NCBI GenBank assembly: GCA_030648675.1 | Contig: JAUSGV010000134.1 | Location: forward strand, 1-6,546 | DNA length: 6,546 nucleotides | Reading direction: 5' to 3' | Source: Dehalococcoidales bacterium | GTDB lineage: Bacteria; Chloroflexota; Dehalococcoidia; Dehalococcoidales; UBA2162 | Shown: in pieces, positions 1 to 5,157 of the stretch | Layout: every line of letters begins with the position of its first letter | Position numbering within the stretch: the stretch's first letter is position 1 | The notes under the pieces: model-generated | The model's input: the letters and a program-made list of their open reading frames with translations, nothing else | Told to the model about the DNA's origin: nothing | Database searches by the model: none | Translations under genes and position numbers: made by a program

Positions 1-612
1 ATCGCTCATCTGAAAATGAGCGGAGCTTTGATCGCAGGGCGAGGTAAGACCCAAGAGGTGCGGTTTGCTCGTGCCGTTTTGTACTTTAATGACGGCAGCA
101 ACGTTGTTTTTCGCGACCCGCGAAAATTCGGTCGGATGTGGCTGGTAAACGACGCAAACAGTGTCGTCGGAAAATTAGGTCCCGAACCGTTAGAAACAGG
201 CTTTACGACGCAAGTTCTTGCTCAGCGAATAAAAGGGCGGAAAGCACCCATCAAGGCGCTGCTATGCGATCAAAACATTATTGCCGGCGTTGGAAACTTG
301 TATGCCGACGAAGCCCTTTTCCTGGCGAGGATCCATCCTTTAACTGAAGGCGGAAAACTTTCCTCCGAGCGGTTAAAGCGCTTGCATAGCGCCATACGGC
401 GGGTGCTGCAAAAGGGAATCAAAAATAAGGGTGCCAGTATTGAAAACTATATCCGCCCGGATGGTAATCCCGGAACGGCCCACCTGGAGTTTCTGATGCC
501 GAGGAAAGCTGGGGAACTCTGTGGAGATTGCGGCGGCAAGGTTGAGAGGATCACTGTACGGGGAAGGGGAACGTATTTTTGCCCGAAGTGCCAGAAGTTA
601 GTTAAAAACTAA
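1..612 (+). CDS. mutM: Formamidopyrimidine-DNA glycosylase (Fpg/MutM), 5'-truncated by window edge
   Basis: Base-excision repair glycosylase/AP lyase that removes oxidised purines such as 8-oxoguanine. The frame is open from base 1, giving 203 residues. The fragment begins at HLKMSG, matching about residue 68 of E. coli Fpg, so roughly 67 N-terminal residues, including the catalytic Pro and Glu and the conserved Lys, lie outside. Visible features: void-filling Met6 and the RDPRKFG block (38-44, with Arg41 and Phe43) that replace the flipped-out base; the helix-two-turn-helix with IIAGVGNLYADEA (about 93-105); and a C-terminal zinc finger C174-x2-C177-x16-C194-x2-C197, with the RGT arginine (189) that contacts DNA phosphate. 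Family assignment is secure. The last residues after CQK (LVKN) and the TAA stop are largely encoded by a 7-bp repeat array that runs into the gene. It converges on rpsT with no convincing terminator between. Confidence 0.97.
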   Translation: MAHLKMSGALIAGRGKTQEVRFARAVLYFNDGSNVVFRDPRKFGRMWLVNDANSVVGKLGPEPLETGFTTQVLAQRIKGRKAPIKALLCDQNIIAGVGNLYADEALFLARIHPLTEGGKLSSERLKRLHSAIRRVLQKGIKNKGASIENYIRPDGNPGTAHLEFLMPRKAGELCGDCGGKVERITVRGRGTYFCPKCQKLVKN

Positions 613-634
613 AAACTAAGAAGTAAAAAGTGAA
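600..634 (+). repeat. Heptanucleotide tandem array 1, overlapping the mutM stop
   Basis: Five in-register 7-bp units (AGTTAAA, AACTAAA, AACTAAG, AAGTAAA, AAGTGAA), with T invariant at position 4 (603, 610, 617, 624, 631). The array begins inside mutM and supplies its final codons and TAA stop. It belongs to the same degenerate A-R-S-T-R-A-N family found in every longer spacer of the window. Confidence 0.75.
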
Positions 635-665
635 GCCTAATTTTGAGGGTCCCCCCTCACCTTAA

Positions 666-688
666 TCCTCTCCCACAAGGGGAGAGGA
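666..688. repeat. Short palindromic repeat CCTCTCCC/GGGAGAGG between convergent genes
   Basis: A perfect 9-bp inverted repeat (666-674 with 680-688) closes a 5-nt loop, ACAAG. With the preceding C-rich stretch it resembles a short dispersed intergenic repeat (CCCTCACC..CTCTCCCACAAGGGGAGAGG) that I recall from many unrelated bacterial genomes. It lies between mutM and rpsT, so it could protect or end both transcripts, but neither strand has an uninterrupted T run after the stem. On the + strand the following bases are T-rich but broken by G. Confidence 0.55.
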
Positions 689-718
689 AATGGGTTTGGT
701 TTTAAGTCTCGCCACCTA

Positions 719-1000
719 TTAGGTCTTAGCAGGCGAGGCTTTAACTGCGTTGAGCTTATTTACCAAGCGCGATTTGCGGCGGGCGGCGTTGTTGCGATGA
801 ATGACGCCTCTTTCTGCCGCTCTATCGAGGGTGGAAACAGCAGTGATGACGGCACTTTTTGCAGCATCGGTGTCACCCGAAGTAATAACCTTTTCTGCTT
901 TAACAATGTTGGTTTTGCAGAGTGAATGAAGCGACTTGTTGCGAGTTTGTTTCCTCCCGCTTGCACGCAATTCTCTCTCGGCTGATTGACTGACTGGCAA
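719..1000 (-). CDS. rpsT: 30S ribosomal protein S20
   Basis: Primary 16S rRNA-binding protein of the small subunit, 93 residues, normal for the family (about 85-95). It is Lys/Arg-rich and helical throughout. Hallmarks are RKQTRNKSLHS near residues 17-27, the central KAEKVITSGDTDAAKSAV region and the C-terminal GVIHRNNAARRKSRLVNKLN signature (about 65-84). The start is TTG at 1000-998, chosen because a perfect AGGAGG lies 6 nt upstream and no in-frame ATG or GTG fits. E. coli rpsT also uses UUG, where the weak start is tied to autoregulation by S20; a similar control here is inference. It is monocistronic, with a promoter at 1035-1064, and converges on mutM. Confidence 0.96.
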   Translation of the reverse strand: MPVSQSAERELRASGRKQTRNKSLHSLCKTNIVKAEKVITSGDTDAAKSAVITAVSTLDRAAERGVIHRNNAARRKSRLVNKLNAVKASPAKT

Positions 1001-1006
1001 AATAAA

Positions 1007-1012
1007 CCTCCT
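1007..1012 (-). promoter_or_regulatory. rpsT ribosome binding site AGGAGG
   Basis: A perfect six-base Shine-Dalgarno on the minus strand, 6 nt before the TTG codon. It fixes the non-ATG start of rpsT and presumably compensates for it. Confidence 0.85.
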
Positions 1013-1034
1013 CGGACTTCTTGTTTATCTTTCT

Positions 1035-1064
1035 TTTATACCATAAAGGGAAGGGGAAGGACAA
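1035..1064 (-). promoter_or_regulatory. Predicted rpsT promoter with extended -10
   Basis: On the minus strand TTGTCC (1064-1059), an 18-bp spacer and TATAAA (1040-1035), with TG one base before the -10, giving an extended -10. Transcription would begin near 1028, giving a short leader that includes the AGGAGG. The -35 box overlaps the first unit of heptad array 2. Confidence 0.6.
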
Positions 1065-1125
1065 GTAATAAGTAATAAGTAAAAGGTAAAAACTAAGAAC
1101 TAAGAAGTGAGAACTAAGAGCGAAC
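1063..1125 (+). repeat. Heptanucleotide tandem array 2
   Basis: Nine consecutive 7-bp units: AAGTAAT twice, AAGTAAA, AGGTAAA, AACTAAG twice, AAGTGAG, AACTAAG, AGCGAAC. T is at position 4 in the first eight. Same family and same + strand polarity as the other arrays, although both flanking genes are on the minus strand. It lies upstream of the rpsT promoter and touches its -35 box. Confidence 0.8.
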
Positions 1126-1180
1126 GACCAATAAAACCAATTTTCAAAAACCAAAGGGGGAACCAGGGAGAAAGGACGCT

Positions 1181-1205
1181 GGATTCCGTGTCAAGCACGG
1201 AATGA
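1181..1205. repeat. Palindromic element GGATTCCGTG..CACGGAATGAC downstream of rel
   Basis: A perfect 8-bp stem ATTCCGTG/CACGGAAT (1183-1190 with 1196-1203) around the loop TCAAG. It resembles the dispersed GGATTCC..GGAATGAC class of short intergenic palindromes that I recall from many bacterial genomes. It lies 35 bp past the rel stop and may protect that transcript's 3' end, but no T tract follows it on the minus strand, so it is not called a terminator. Confidence 0.55.
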
Positions 1206-1239
1206 CCAACGCGAGTATTTGAACAAAGACGAGGGATGG

Positions 1240-3441
1240 CTATTTGGAAGCGGCGGAATCGGTTTGTGCCTCTTTAGGCGGAACGCCGTCGTTCACCCTG
1301 GTGGCGCTGATGACCTCGCGTATGCTTTCGATTTTAGTTAGAATTCGATTGAGCTGGGACAGATTTTCCGTTTCGAGAGTTAAAAACGTCGAGGCAGTAC
1401 CATCGCCGTTGCTGGCTGAGCTTACGGAATTAATGTTGATCTTCTCGTCGGCAACAAGCGTAGTGACGTCTCGGACCAACCCGACACGGTCGGCGGATTG
1501 TATCAGAATTTTAACGGGGTATGAAGCCCTGGTATCTCCCCATTCCGCGTTGACCAGCCGGTCCTTTTCCGTTTCAAGGACGACGTTGTGACAATCGGTC
1601 CGATGGATAGTCACACCGCGGTTACGCGTTATATACCCCACGATCCTGTCGCCAGGCAAAGGATGGCAGCATTCGGCTAATCGCGTCAACAAGTTCTCGA
1701 CCCCCTCGATCTTTACTGCAGAAGTGGGTTGTTTTGGGGGAGCAGCCACTGTGATTTTGGGTTGCTGCTGCTGGAGAACCAGTCTTTGTACGATCTGGGG
1801 AGTGGTGATACTTCCATAACCGATATTCGCATAAAAATCATCGAGAGTTTCGTACTTGAAAAGCTTGGACAGTCTTTCGCGTTCCGTGGATTTCAAGCCA
1901 AGCTGCTTGCTCATCTTTTCGAGCATTTCCCGCCCGCGCTCGATATTTTCCGTCCGTTCCTGCTTCTTGAACCACTGTCGTATCTTCTGCATCGCGTCAG
2001 ACGTCTTGACGTAGCCGAGAACGGGATTTAGCCAATCCCGGCTCGGCCCTTTGGATGTTTTGCTGGTCAATATCTCTACCATGTCCCCGTTGCTTAGCTG
2101 GTGGTTGAGCGATACGAGACGGCCGTTGACCTTAGCCCCGACGCAGCGGTGGCCGAGGTTGGTATGAATGCGAAAGGCAAAATCGAGAGGTGTAGCTCCT
2201 TTCGGAAGGTCTTTGATATCGCCTTTCGGGGTATAAACAAAAACCTGGTCGATAAAGATATCTGTTTTTACGGATTCCAGGAACTCTTCTGCTCCGCTCA
2301 ACTCCCGGTGCCATTCGACAAGCTGGCGCAGCCAGCTCAATCTTTCTTCAACGTGAATGCCTTTCTTTTCGCCTTCTTTGTACCGCCAATGGGCTGCGAC
2401 GCCAAACTCAGCAACGCTGTGCATCTGGTGCGTCCTTATTTGAATTTCGAGGGGAGTGATGCCCATATACATTACGGTGGTATGCAAAGACTGGTAGCCG
2501 TTGGGTTTCGGGTTGGCGATATAATCATCGAATTGGTCGGGCAAAGGCCGCCAGAGGTTATGTACGACACCGAGCGCAACGTAGCAATCGCTCACGCTGT
2601 CGACCAATACCCTGAGCGCCAGCAGATCGTGAATATCATCGAAATCTTTGCCCATTTCCGCATATTTTTCAATCTTCTGCTGTATGCTGAAAATGTGCTT
2701 GGGGCGGCCGTAGATTTCGGCCTTCAATCCGGCTGCGTCCAATTCGCTGCGCAAAGTCTGTAGTGCTTGTTTAATAAAACCTTCACGCTCATCTCCCCCG
2801 GTTGCGACCAGCTTTTCGATCTGGTGGTAGCGTCTGGGGTCGAGGTAGCGGAAAGACAAATCCTCAAGCTGCCACTTTAATTCCCATATACCCAGGCGGT
2901 GGGCAAGTGGTGCATAGACCTCCATAGTTTCCTGGGCAATGGTACGGCGCTTTTCCGGAGATAAAGCATCGAGGGTGAGCATATTATGGAGACGGTCGGC
3001 AAGTTTGATGAAAACGACGCGCAAGTCCACGGCCATCGCCAGGAGCATTTTTCTGAGATTTTCCGCCTGCTCCGGACGGATAGCAGAGTCCTCACGCCTG
3101 GTAATGTCCTTTCGTGCTCGCCACGATACCTTTCCCAGTTTCGTTACGCCGTCGACAAGTTTGGCAATTTCCGGGCCGAACTTTTCCTGGATTTCAGTAT
3201 TTGGAATAGCACAATCTTCCGGAACGTCATGCAGTAAGGCCGCTGCCAGGGAACTGGAATCGAGCTGCAGTTCGGCAAGGGTCGTGGCAACGTGGAGGGG
3301 ATGTTCCAGGTAAGGTTCGCCTGATTTGCGCAACTGGCCTTCATGGGCCTTCATGGCAAAGTGATAGGCGGATTCGATAACGGTAATCTTTTCCGGCGGT
3401 AGGTACTCGCGTGCTTTACTGAGAAGATCGTTAAAACTCAT
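1240..3441 (-). CDS. rel: Bifunctional (p)ppGpp synthetase/hydrolase, RelA/SpoT family
   Basis: Makes and, by its intact hydrolase site, probably degrades the alarmone (p)ppGpp. At 733 residues it is a normal full-length long Rel. Order: HD hydrolase (about 25-185) with H47, H71-D72, E75-D76 (HDVPED) and D149 (KLADRLHN); synthetase (about 240-350) with YGRPKH 244-249, D272 in DLLALR, YQSLHTT 316-322 and E332 in EIQIRT; TGS (about 395-460); helical region; zinc-finger/CC region with C591, C592, H593 and C617; ACT (about 641-715). The synthetase motif that is RxKD in classical bifunctional enzymes and ExDD in RelA reads QFDD (303-306) here, an acidic variant beside an intact hydrolase. Q-rich and A/P-rich low-complexity sequence at 556-574 separates the helical and zinc-finger parts. 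Start ATG has only a weak GGTAA-type SD. One or two minus-strand promoters lie upstream. Both activities are inferred from residues. Confidence 0.96.
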   Translation of the reverse strand: MSFNDLLSKAREYLPPEKITVIESAYHFAMKAHEGQLRKSGEPYLEHPLHVATTLAELQLDSSSLAAALLHDVPEDCAIPNTEIQEKFGPEIAKLVDGVTKLGKVSWRARKDITRREDSAIRPEQAENLRKMLLAMAVDLRVVFIKLADRLHNMLTLDALSPEKRRTIAQETMEVYAPLAHRLGIWELKWQLEDLSFRYLDPRRYHQIEKLVATGGDEREGFIKQALQTLRSELDAAGLKAEIYGRPKHIFSIQQKIEKYAEMGKDFDDIHDLLALRVLVDSVSDCYVALGVVHNLWRPLPDQFDDYIANPKPNGYQSLHTTVMYMGITPLEIQIRTHQMHSVAEFGVAAHWRYKEGEKKGIHVEERLSWLRQLVEWHRELSGAEEFLESVKTDIFIDQVFVYTPKGDIKDLPKGATPLDFAFRIHTNLGHRCVGAKVNGRLVSLNHQLSNGDMVEILTSKTSKGPSRDWLNPVLGYVKTSDAMQKIRQWFKKQERTENIERGREMLEKMSKQLGLKSTERERLSKLFKYETLDDFYANIGYGSITTPQIVQRLVLQQQQPKITVAAPPKQPTSAVKIEGVENLLTRLAECCHPLPGDRIVGYITRNRGVTIHRTDCHNVVLETEKDRLVNAEWGDTRASYPVKILIQSADRVGLVRDVTTLVADEKININSVSSASNGDGTASTFLTLETENLSQLNRILTKIESIREVISATRVNDGVPPKEAQTDSAASK

Positions 3442-3450
3442 ACGTTTACC

Positions 3451-3471
3451 AAGTATCAGCTATCAGCTAAA
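3451..3471 (+). repeat. Heptanucleotide array 3 in the rel leader
   Basis: Three units (AAGTATC, AGCTATC, AGCTAAA) between the rel start codon and its proximal -10 box, so part of the array would lie within the rel 5' leader. Same register rule, with T at position 4. Confidence 0.6.
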
Positions 3472-3501
3472 AGTATATCCTATATTGATTTCGAGTGTAA
3501 A
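3472..3501 (-). promoter_or_regulatory. Predicted proximal rel promoter
   Basis: Minus strand TTTACA (3501-3496), 18-bp spacer, TATACT (3477-3472); each hexamer matches consensus at five of six bases. The start would be near 3465, giving a leader of about 24 nt before the rel ATG. Most of it lies in the 33-bp sequence repeated exactly at 3609-3641. Confidence 0.65.
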
Positions 3502-3506
3502 ACTTA
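3474..3506. repeat. 33-bp direct repeat, copy 1
   Basis: Identical over 33 bases to 3609-3641 (offset 135). It contains the -35 box, the spacer and most of the -10 box of the minus-strand rel promoter. Flanking bases differ between copies (3473 g against 3608 t; 3507 c against 3642 t), so the limits are sharp. Confidence 0.9.
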
Positions 3507-3535
3507 CAGCTTAAAGCTAACAAGTAAGAGCTACC
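3501..3535 (+). repeat. Heptanucleotide array 4
   Basis: Five units (AACTTAC, AGCTTAA, AGCTAAC, AAGTAAG, AGCTACC), starting within the end of the 33-bp repeat and running to 2 bp before the 58-bp palindromic element. T is at position 4 throughout. Confidence 0.7.
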
Positions 3536-3537
3536 AC

Positions 3538-3595
3538 CCAGCCCGGATTGCTTCGCCTTGAGCTGCGGCTCAATGGACTCGCAATGACAGAGGAG
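3538..3595. repeat. 58-bp palindromic (REP-like) element, copy A
   Basis: Identical over 58 bases to 6204-6261. The core is a hairpin TTGAGC-TGCG-GCTCAA (3558-3563 with 3568-3573), extended by CC/GG with one bulged T. Outer arms are ATTGC (3547-3551) and GCAAT (3581-3585). The ends resemble the widespread GGATTGCTTCG..CGCAATGAC type of dispersed bacterial repeat. It lies between the rel and ybeY promoters and between the two 33-bp direct repeats. No transposase or RAYT gene is in the window. Whether it is mobile, a transcript stabiliser or a protein-binding site cannot be told from sequence. Confidence 0.8.
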
Positions 3596-3606
3596 GGGTA
3601 TGCCAA

Positions 3607-3636
3607 ATTATATCCTATATTGATTTCGAGTGTAAA
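3607..3636 (-). promoter_or_regulatory. Predicted distal rel promoter
   Basis: Minus strand TTTACA (3636-3631), 18-bp spacer, then a perfect TATAAT (3612-3607). It is the second copy of the rel promoter. Its flank makes the -10 a better match than the proximal copy. A transcript from about 3600 would carry the 58-bp palindrome in a leader of about 160 nt before rel. Confidence 0.55.
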
Positions 3637-3641
3637 ACTTA
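3609..3641. repeat. 33-bp direct repeat, copy 2
   Basis: Perfect copy of 3474-3506. The 102 bp between the copies contain heptad array 4 and the 58-bp palindrome. The arrangement looks like an insertion with duplicated flanks, or a local duplication later invaded by the repeat. Confidence 0.9.
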
Positions 3642-3674
3642 TGAGCGTAAAGAGCTAGACATAAAACGATTAAA

Positions 3675-3704
3675 TTGAGCCGCTGCGGATGCCTGTGTTA
3701 TGAT
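3675..3704 (+). promoter_or_regulatory. Predicted ybeY promoter, likely leaderless
   Basis: TTGAGC (3675-3680), 18-bp spacer, TATGAT (3699-3704) with TG one base upstream, an extended -10. Only 8 nt separate the -10 from the ybeY ATG, so transcription should start at or within a few bases of the start codon. Confidence 0.6.
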
Positions 3705-3712
3705 GACTAAAC

Positions 3713-4180
3713 ATGGAAATCAATGTTGACGTAGATAGTAGATTTGCCGGCTGCGTTAAGGCGAAATGGCTGAAGAGCATTATCGATCGAACTCTCACTG
3801 CACAAGGGCTGGGTAATGAAGCGGAAGTCAGCCTTATAGTTACCGGGCAAAGAAAAATACATGAGCTCAATAAAGCGTATCTGGAAGAGGACAGACCTAC
3901 CGACGTCCTGTCATTCCCGATGATGGAACCCGCGGCTAAAGTGGGTTTTGTGTCTGCTCCTGATGGCAAGAAGCATTTGGGTGAAGTGATCGTATCTTTT
4001 CCGCAAGCTGTTTTGCAGGCAGAAGAACACGGTCACTCCGTAGAACGAGAGATATCTATTCTGGTTGTTCATGGACTACTGCATCTTCTGGGTTACGATC
4101 ACGCAGAGGCAGCCCCAAAAAGGGAGATGCAGGCCACGGAAAAGGAAATACTGATTTTACTCGAAAAGGCATCGGCATGA
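3713..4180 (+). CDS. ybeY: Endoribonuclease YbeY (16S rRNA maturation factor)
   Basis: Single-strand RNase of the UPF0054 family, needed in other bacteria for 16S rRNA 3'-end maturation and late 70S quality control. 155 residues is typical. Diagnostic sequence: LNKAYLEEDRPTDVLSFP (52-69), LGEVIVSFPQA (89-99) and the metal-binding HGLLHLLGYDH (120-130), whose H120, H124 and H130 would hold the zinc ion. No signal peptide; cytoplasmic. The ATG at 3713 is the first in frame, aligns with the usual short N-terminus, and has no Shine-Dalgarno; a -10 box lies 8 nt upstream. It is first in an apparent three-gene unit, its TGA overlapping the next ATG (ATGA). The frequent partner phoH is not beside it. 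Confidence 0.97.
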   Translation: MEINVDVDSRFAGCVKAKWLKSIIDRTLTAQGLGNEAEVSLIVTGQRKIHELNKAYLEEDRPTDVLSFPMMEPAAKVGFVSAPDGKKHLGEVIVSFPQAVLQAEEHGHSVEREISILVVHGLLHLLGYDHAEAAPKREMQATEKEILILLEKASA

Positions 4181-4749
4181 AGGTATTGGGTATTGCCGGA
4201 AGCCCGCGGCGGGGGGGTAACACCGATCTGCTGTTGTCCGAATTATTGCGCGGGGCTGCCAGTAAAGGTGCCGAAATACAGACCATTATCCTGCTGAATG
4301 ACCTTAAATTCATTCCCTGCCAGCATTGCGATCATTGCCTGAAAACAGGGAAATGCCAATACCAGGATGATATGCAGATGGTTTACCGCGAACTGGAAAA
4401 AGCCGACCGGGTGGTTTTAGCTTCCCCGATCCATTTTGTCGGGGTGTCGGCGCAGATGAAAGCGATGATCGACCGCTGCCAGTCGCTCTGGGCAAAGAAA
4501 TATGTCCTGCACGTCCCCCCGCTCGGCGACCGCAGGGAACGAAAAGGTTTTTTTATTTCTGTAAGCGGAAGAAAAGAGTTTTCTCAGTTCGAACCGGCTT
4601 TAGCGACCATTAAAGCTTTTTTCCAGGTGCTTGATATCACATATGCCGGCGAGCTATTGTTCAGCTCGGTTGACGAAAAAGGTGCTATATTGAATAACCC
4701 TGAGGCTATGAAAAAAGCCTTCGAGGCAGGGAAAAAGTTGGTGGAATAG
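4177..4749 (+). CDS. Flavodoxin-fold NAD(P)H-dependent reductase, iron-sulfur flavoprotein (Isf)-like
   Basis: 190 residues with a flavodoxin-like fold. The N-terminal GSPRRGGNTDLLL (8-20) is the FMN-phosphate loop of the NADPH-dependent FMN reductase family, and SPIHFVGVSAQMKAMIDR (83-100) is the second conserved flavin-side block. A compact cysteine cluster C48-x2-C51-x2-C54-x5-C60 matches the C-x2-C-x2-C-x4-7-C pattern that binds [4Fe-4S] in archaeal Isf. It probably transfers electrons between ferredoxin or NAD(P)H and an unknown acceptor; oxygen or peroxide reduction is a family possibility, not shown here. The start overlaps the ybeY stop, with AAAAGG 7 nt upstream, implying translational coupling. 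Cluster binding is inferred from spacing alone; a simple FMN reductase with a redox-active cysteine patch is the alternative. Confidence 0.85.
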   Translation: MKVLGIAGSPRRGGNTDLLLSELLRGAASKGAEIQTIILLNDLKFIPCQHCDHCLKTGKCQYQDDMQMVYRELEKADRVVLASPIHFVGVSAQMKAMIDRCQSLWAKKYVLHVPPLGDRRERKGFFISVSGRKEFSQFEPALATIKAFFQVLDITYAGELLFSSVDEKGAILNNPEAMKKAFEAGKKLVE

Positions 4750-4753
4750 CAAA

Positions 4754-5068
4754 ATGAAAATCGGGCCGTTGGAAATCTTAATCATACTAGTTGTAGCGTT
4801 TTCGGCTGTGTTGATGTTTCGCTTGTTTCGCGGTGATAAACGCTTACCCGAACAAAGTACAAATAATTCGGTGGAAGTTAGAACAGGACAGGAACTGGCG
4901 ACGGGAAACAACCAGTTAAAGAAGGCTGGTGTGGCATTAGTAATTTTGGGGATATTTATCTTGCTATTCGGCATGCGCACCTTTGAATTAGTGATGAAGA
5001 TGTACCTTTGGGCTTTTATTCTGGTTGTGGCGGGGTTGGTGGCTCTTGTGCTTTCCCGAAAACGATAG
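4754..5068 (+). CDS. Small three-helix membrane protein of unknown function, TatA-like N-terminus
   Basis: 104 residues, not recognised as a named family. Predicted membrane helices at about 6-22, 58-74 and 83-100, separated by a polar loop (23-57) and a very short turn. Basic residues after helix 1 (R23, R26, K29, R30) and at the end (SRKR) suggest N-out, C-in. The start, IGPLEILIILVV, and the later GDKRLPE recall the TatA/TatE helix and its FGpkkLPEl hinge, but the amphipathic helix expected next is replaced by a polar linker and two more helices, so TatA function is not claimed. The gene begins 4 nt after the preceding stop, with GGTGGA 8 nt upstream, so it belongs to the ybeY unit. Its stop codon overlaps the first unit of a heptad array. 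Confidence 0.75.
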   Translation: MKIGPLEILIILVVAFSAVLMFRLFRGDKRLPEQSTNNSVEVRTGQELATGNNQLKKAGVALVILGIFILLFGMRTFELVMKMYLWAFILVVAGLVALVLSRKR

Positions 5069-5143
5069 CTAACAGCCAAAAGCTAAAAGCTGACAGGTAA
5101 CAGCTGAGAACTAAGAACTAAAAGCTGACAGCTAAAAGCTAAA
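5067..5143 (+). repeat. Heptanucleotide tandem array 5 (11 units)
   Basis: The longest and cleanest array: eleven uninterrupted 7-bp units over 77 bp, mainly AGCTAAA, AGCTAAC, AGCTGAC and AACTAAR, with T at position 4 in ten of eleven. It starts inside the TAG stop of the membrane protein gene and almost fills the spacer to the convergent pyrD. Neighbouring AGCT-N3-AGCT units are mutually complementary, so the strand can fold back. Confidence 0.88.
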
Positions 5144-5157
5144 TGGTATGCCCGGGT

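Noticed and set aside
666..700. Bidirectional intrinsic terminator between mutM and rpsT
   Set aside because: The stem is good, but neither side has a continuous T tract; the + side is interrupted by G and the - side continues ATTAAGG.
900..1154. 84-codon minus-strand frame overlapping the rpsT start
   Set aside because: It is hydrophobic only because it reads through the AT-rich heptad array and the rpsT leader, and it overlaps S20, whose assignment is secure.
1183..1203. Intrinsic terminator of rel
   Set aside because: The perfect hairpin is followed on the minus strand by CCAGCGTCC, not a T run; the dispersed palindrome reading fits better.
2101..2763. 220-codon open frame on the + strand
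   Set aside because: It lies wholly inside rel on the other strand, has no family motif or ribosome binding site, and is explained by the codon pattern of a real gene.
3474..3641. Insertion sequence or MITE with terminal inverted repeats
   Set aside because: The flanking 33-bp copies are direct, not inverted, they are far longer than normal target duplications, and no transposase is present. Reported as a duplication instead.
4754..4852. Bona fide TatA
   Set aside because: Only the first helix and a GDKRLPE-like hinge resemble TatA; the amphipathic helix is absent and two extra membrane helices follow.
5067..5143. CRISPR array
   Set aside because: Units are 7 bp and contiguous, with no spacers of 25-45 bp and no cas gene nearby.
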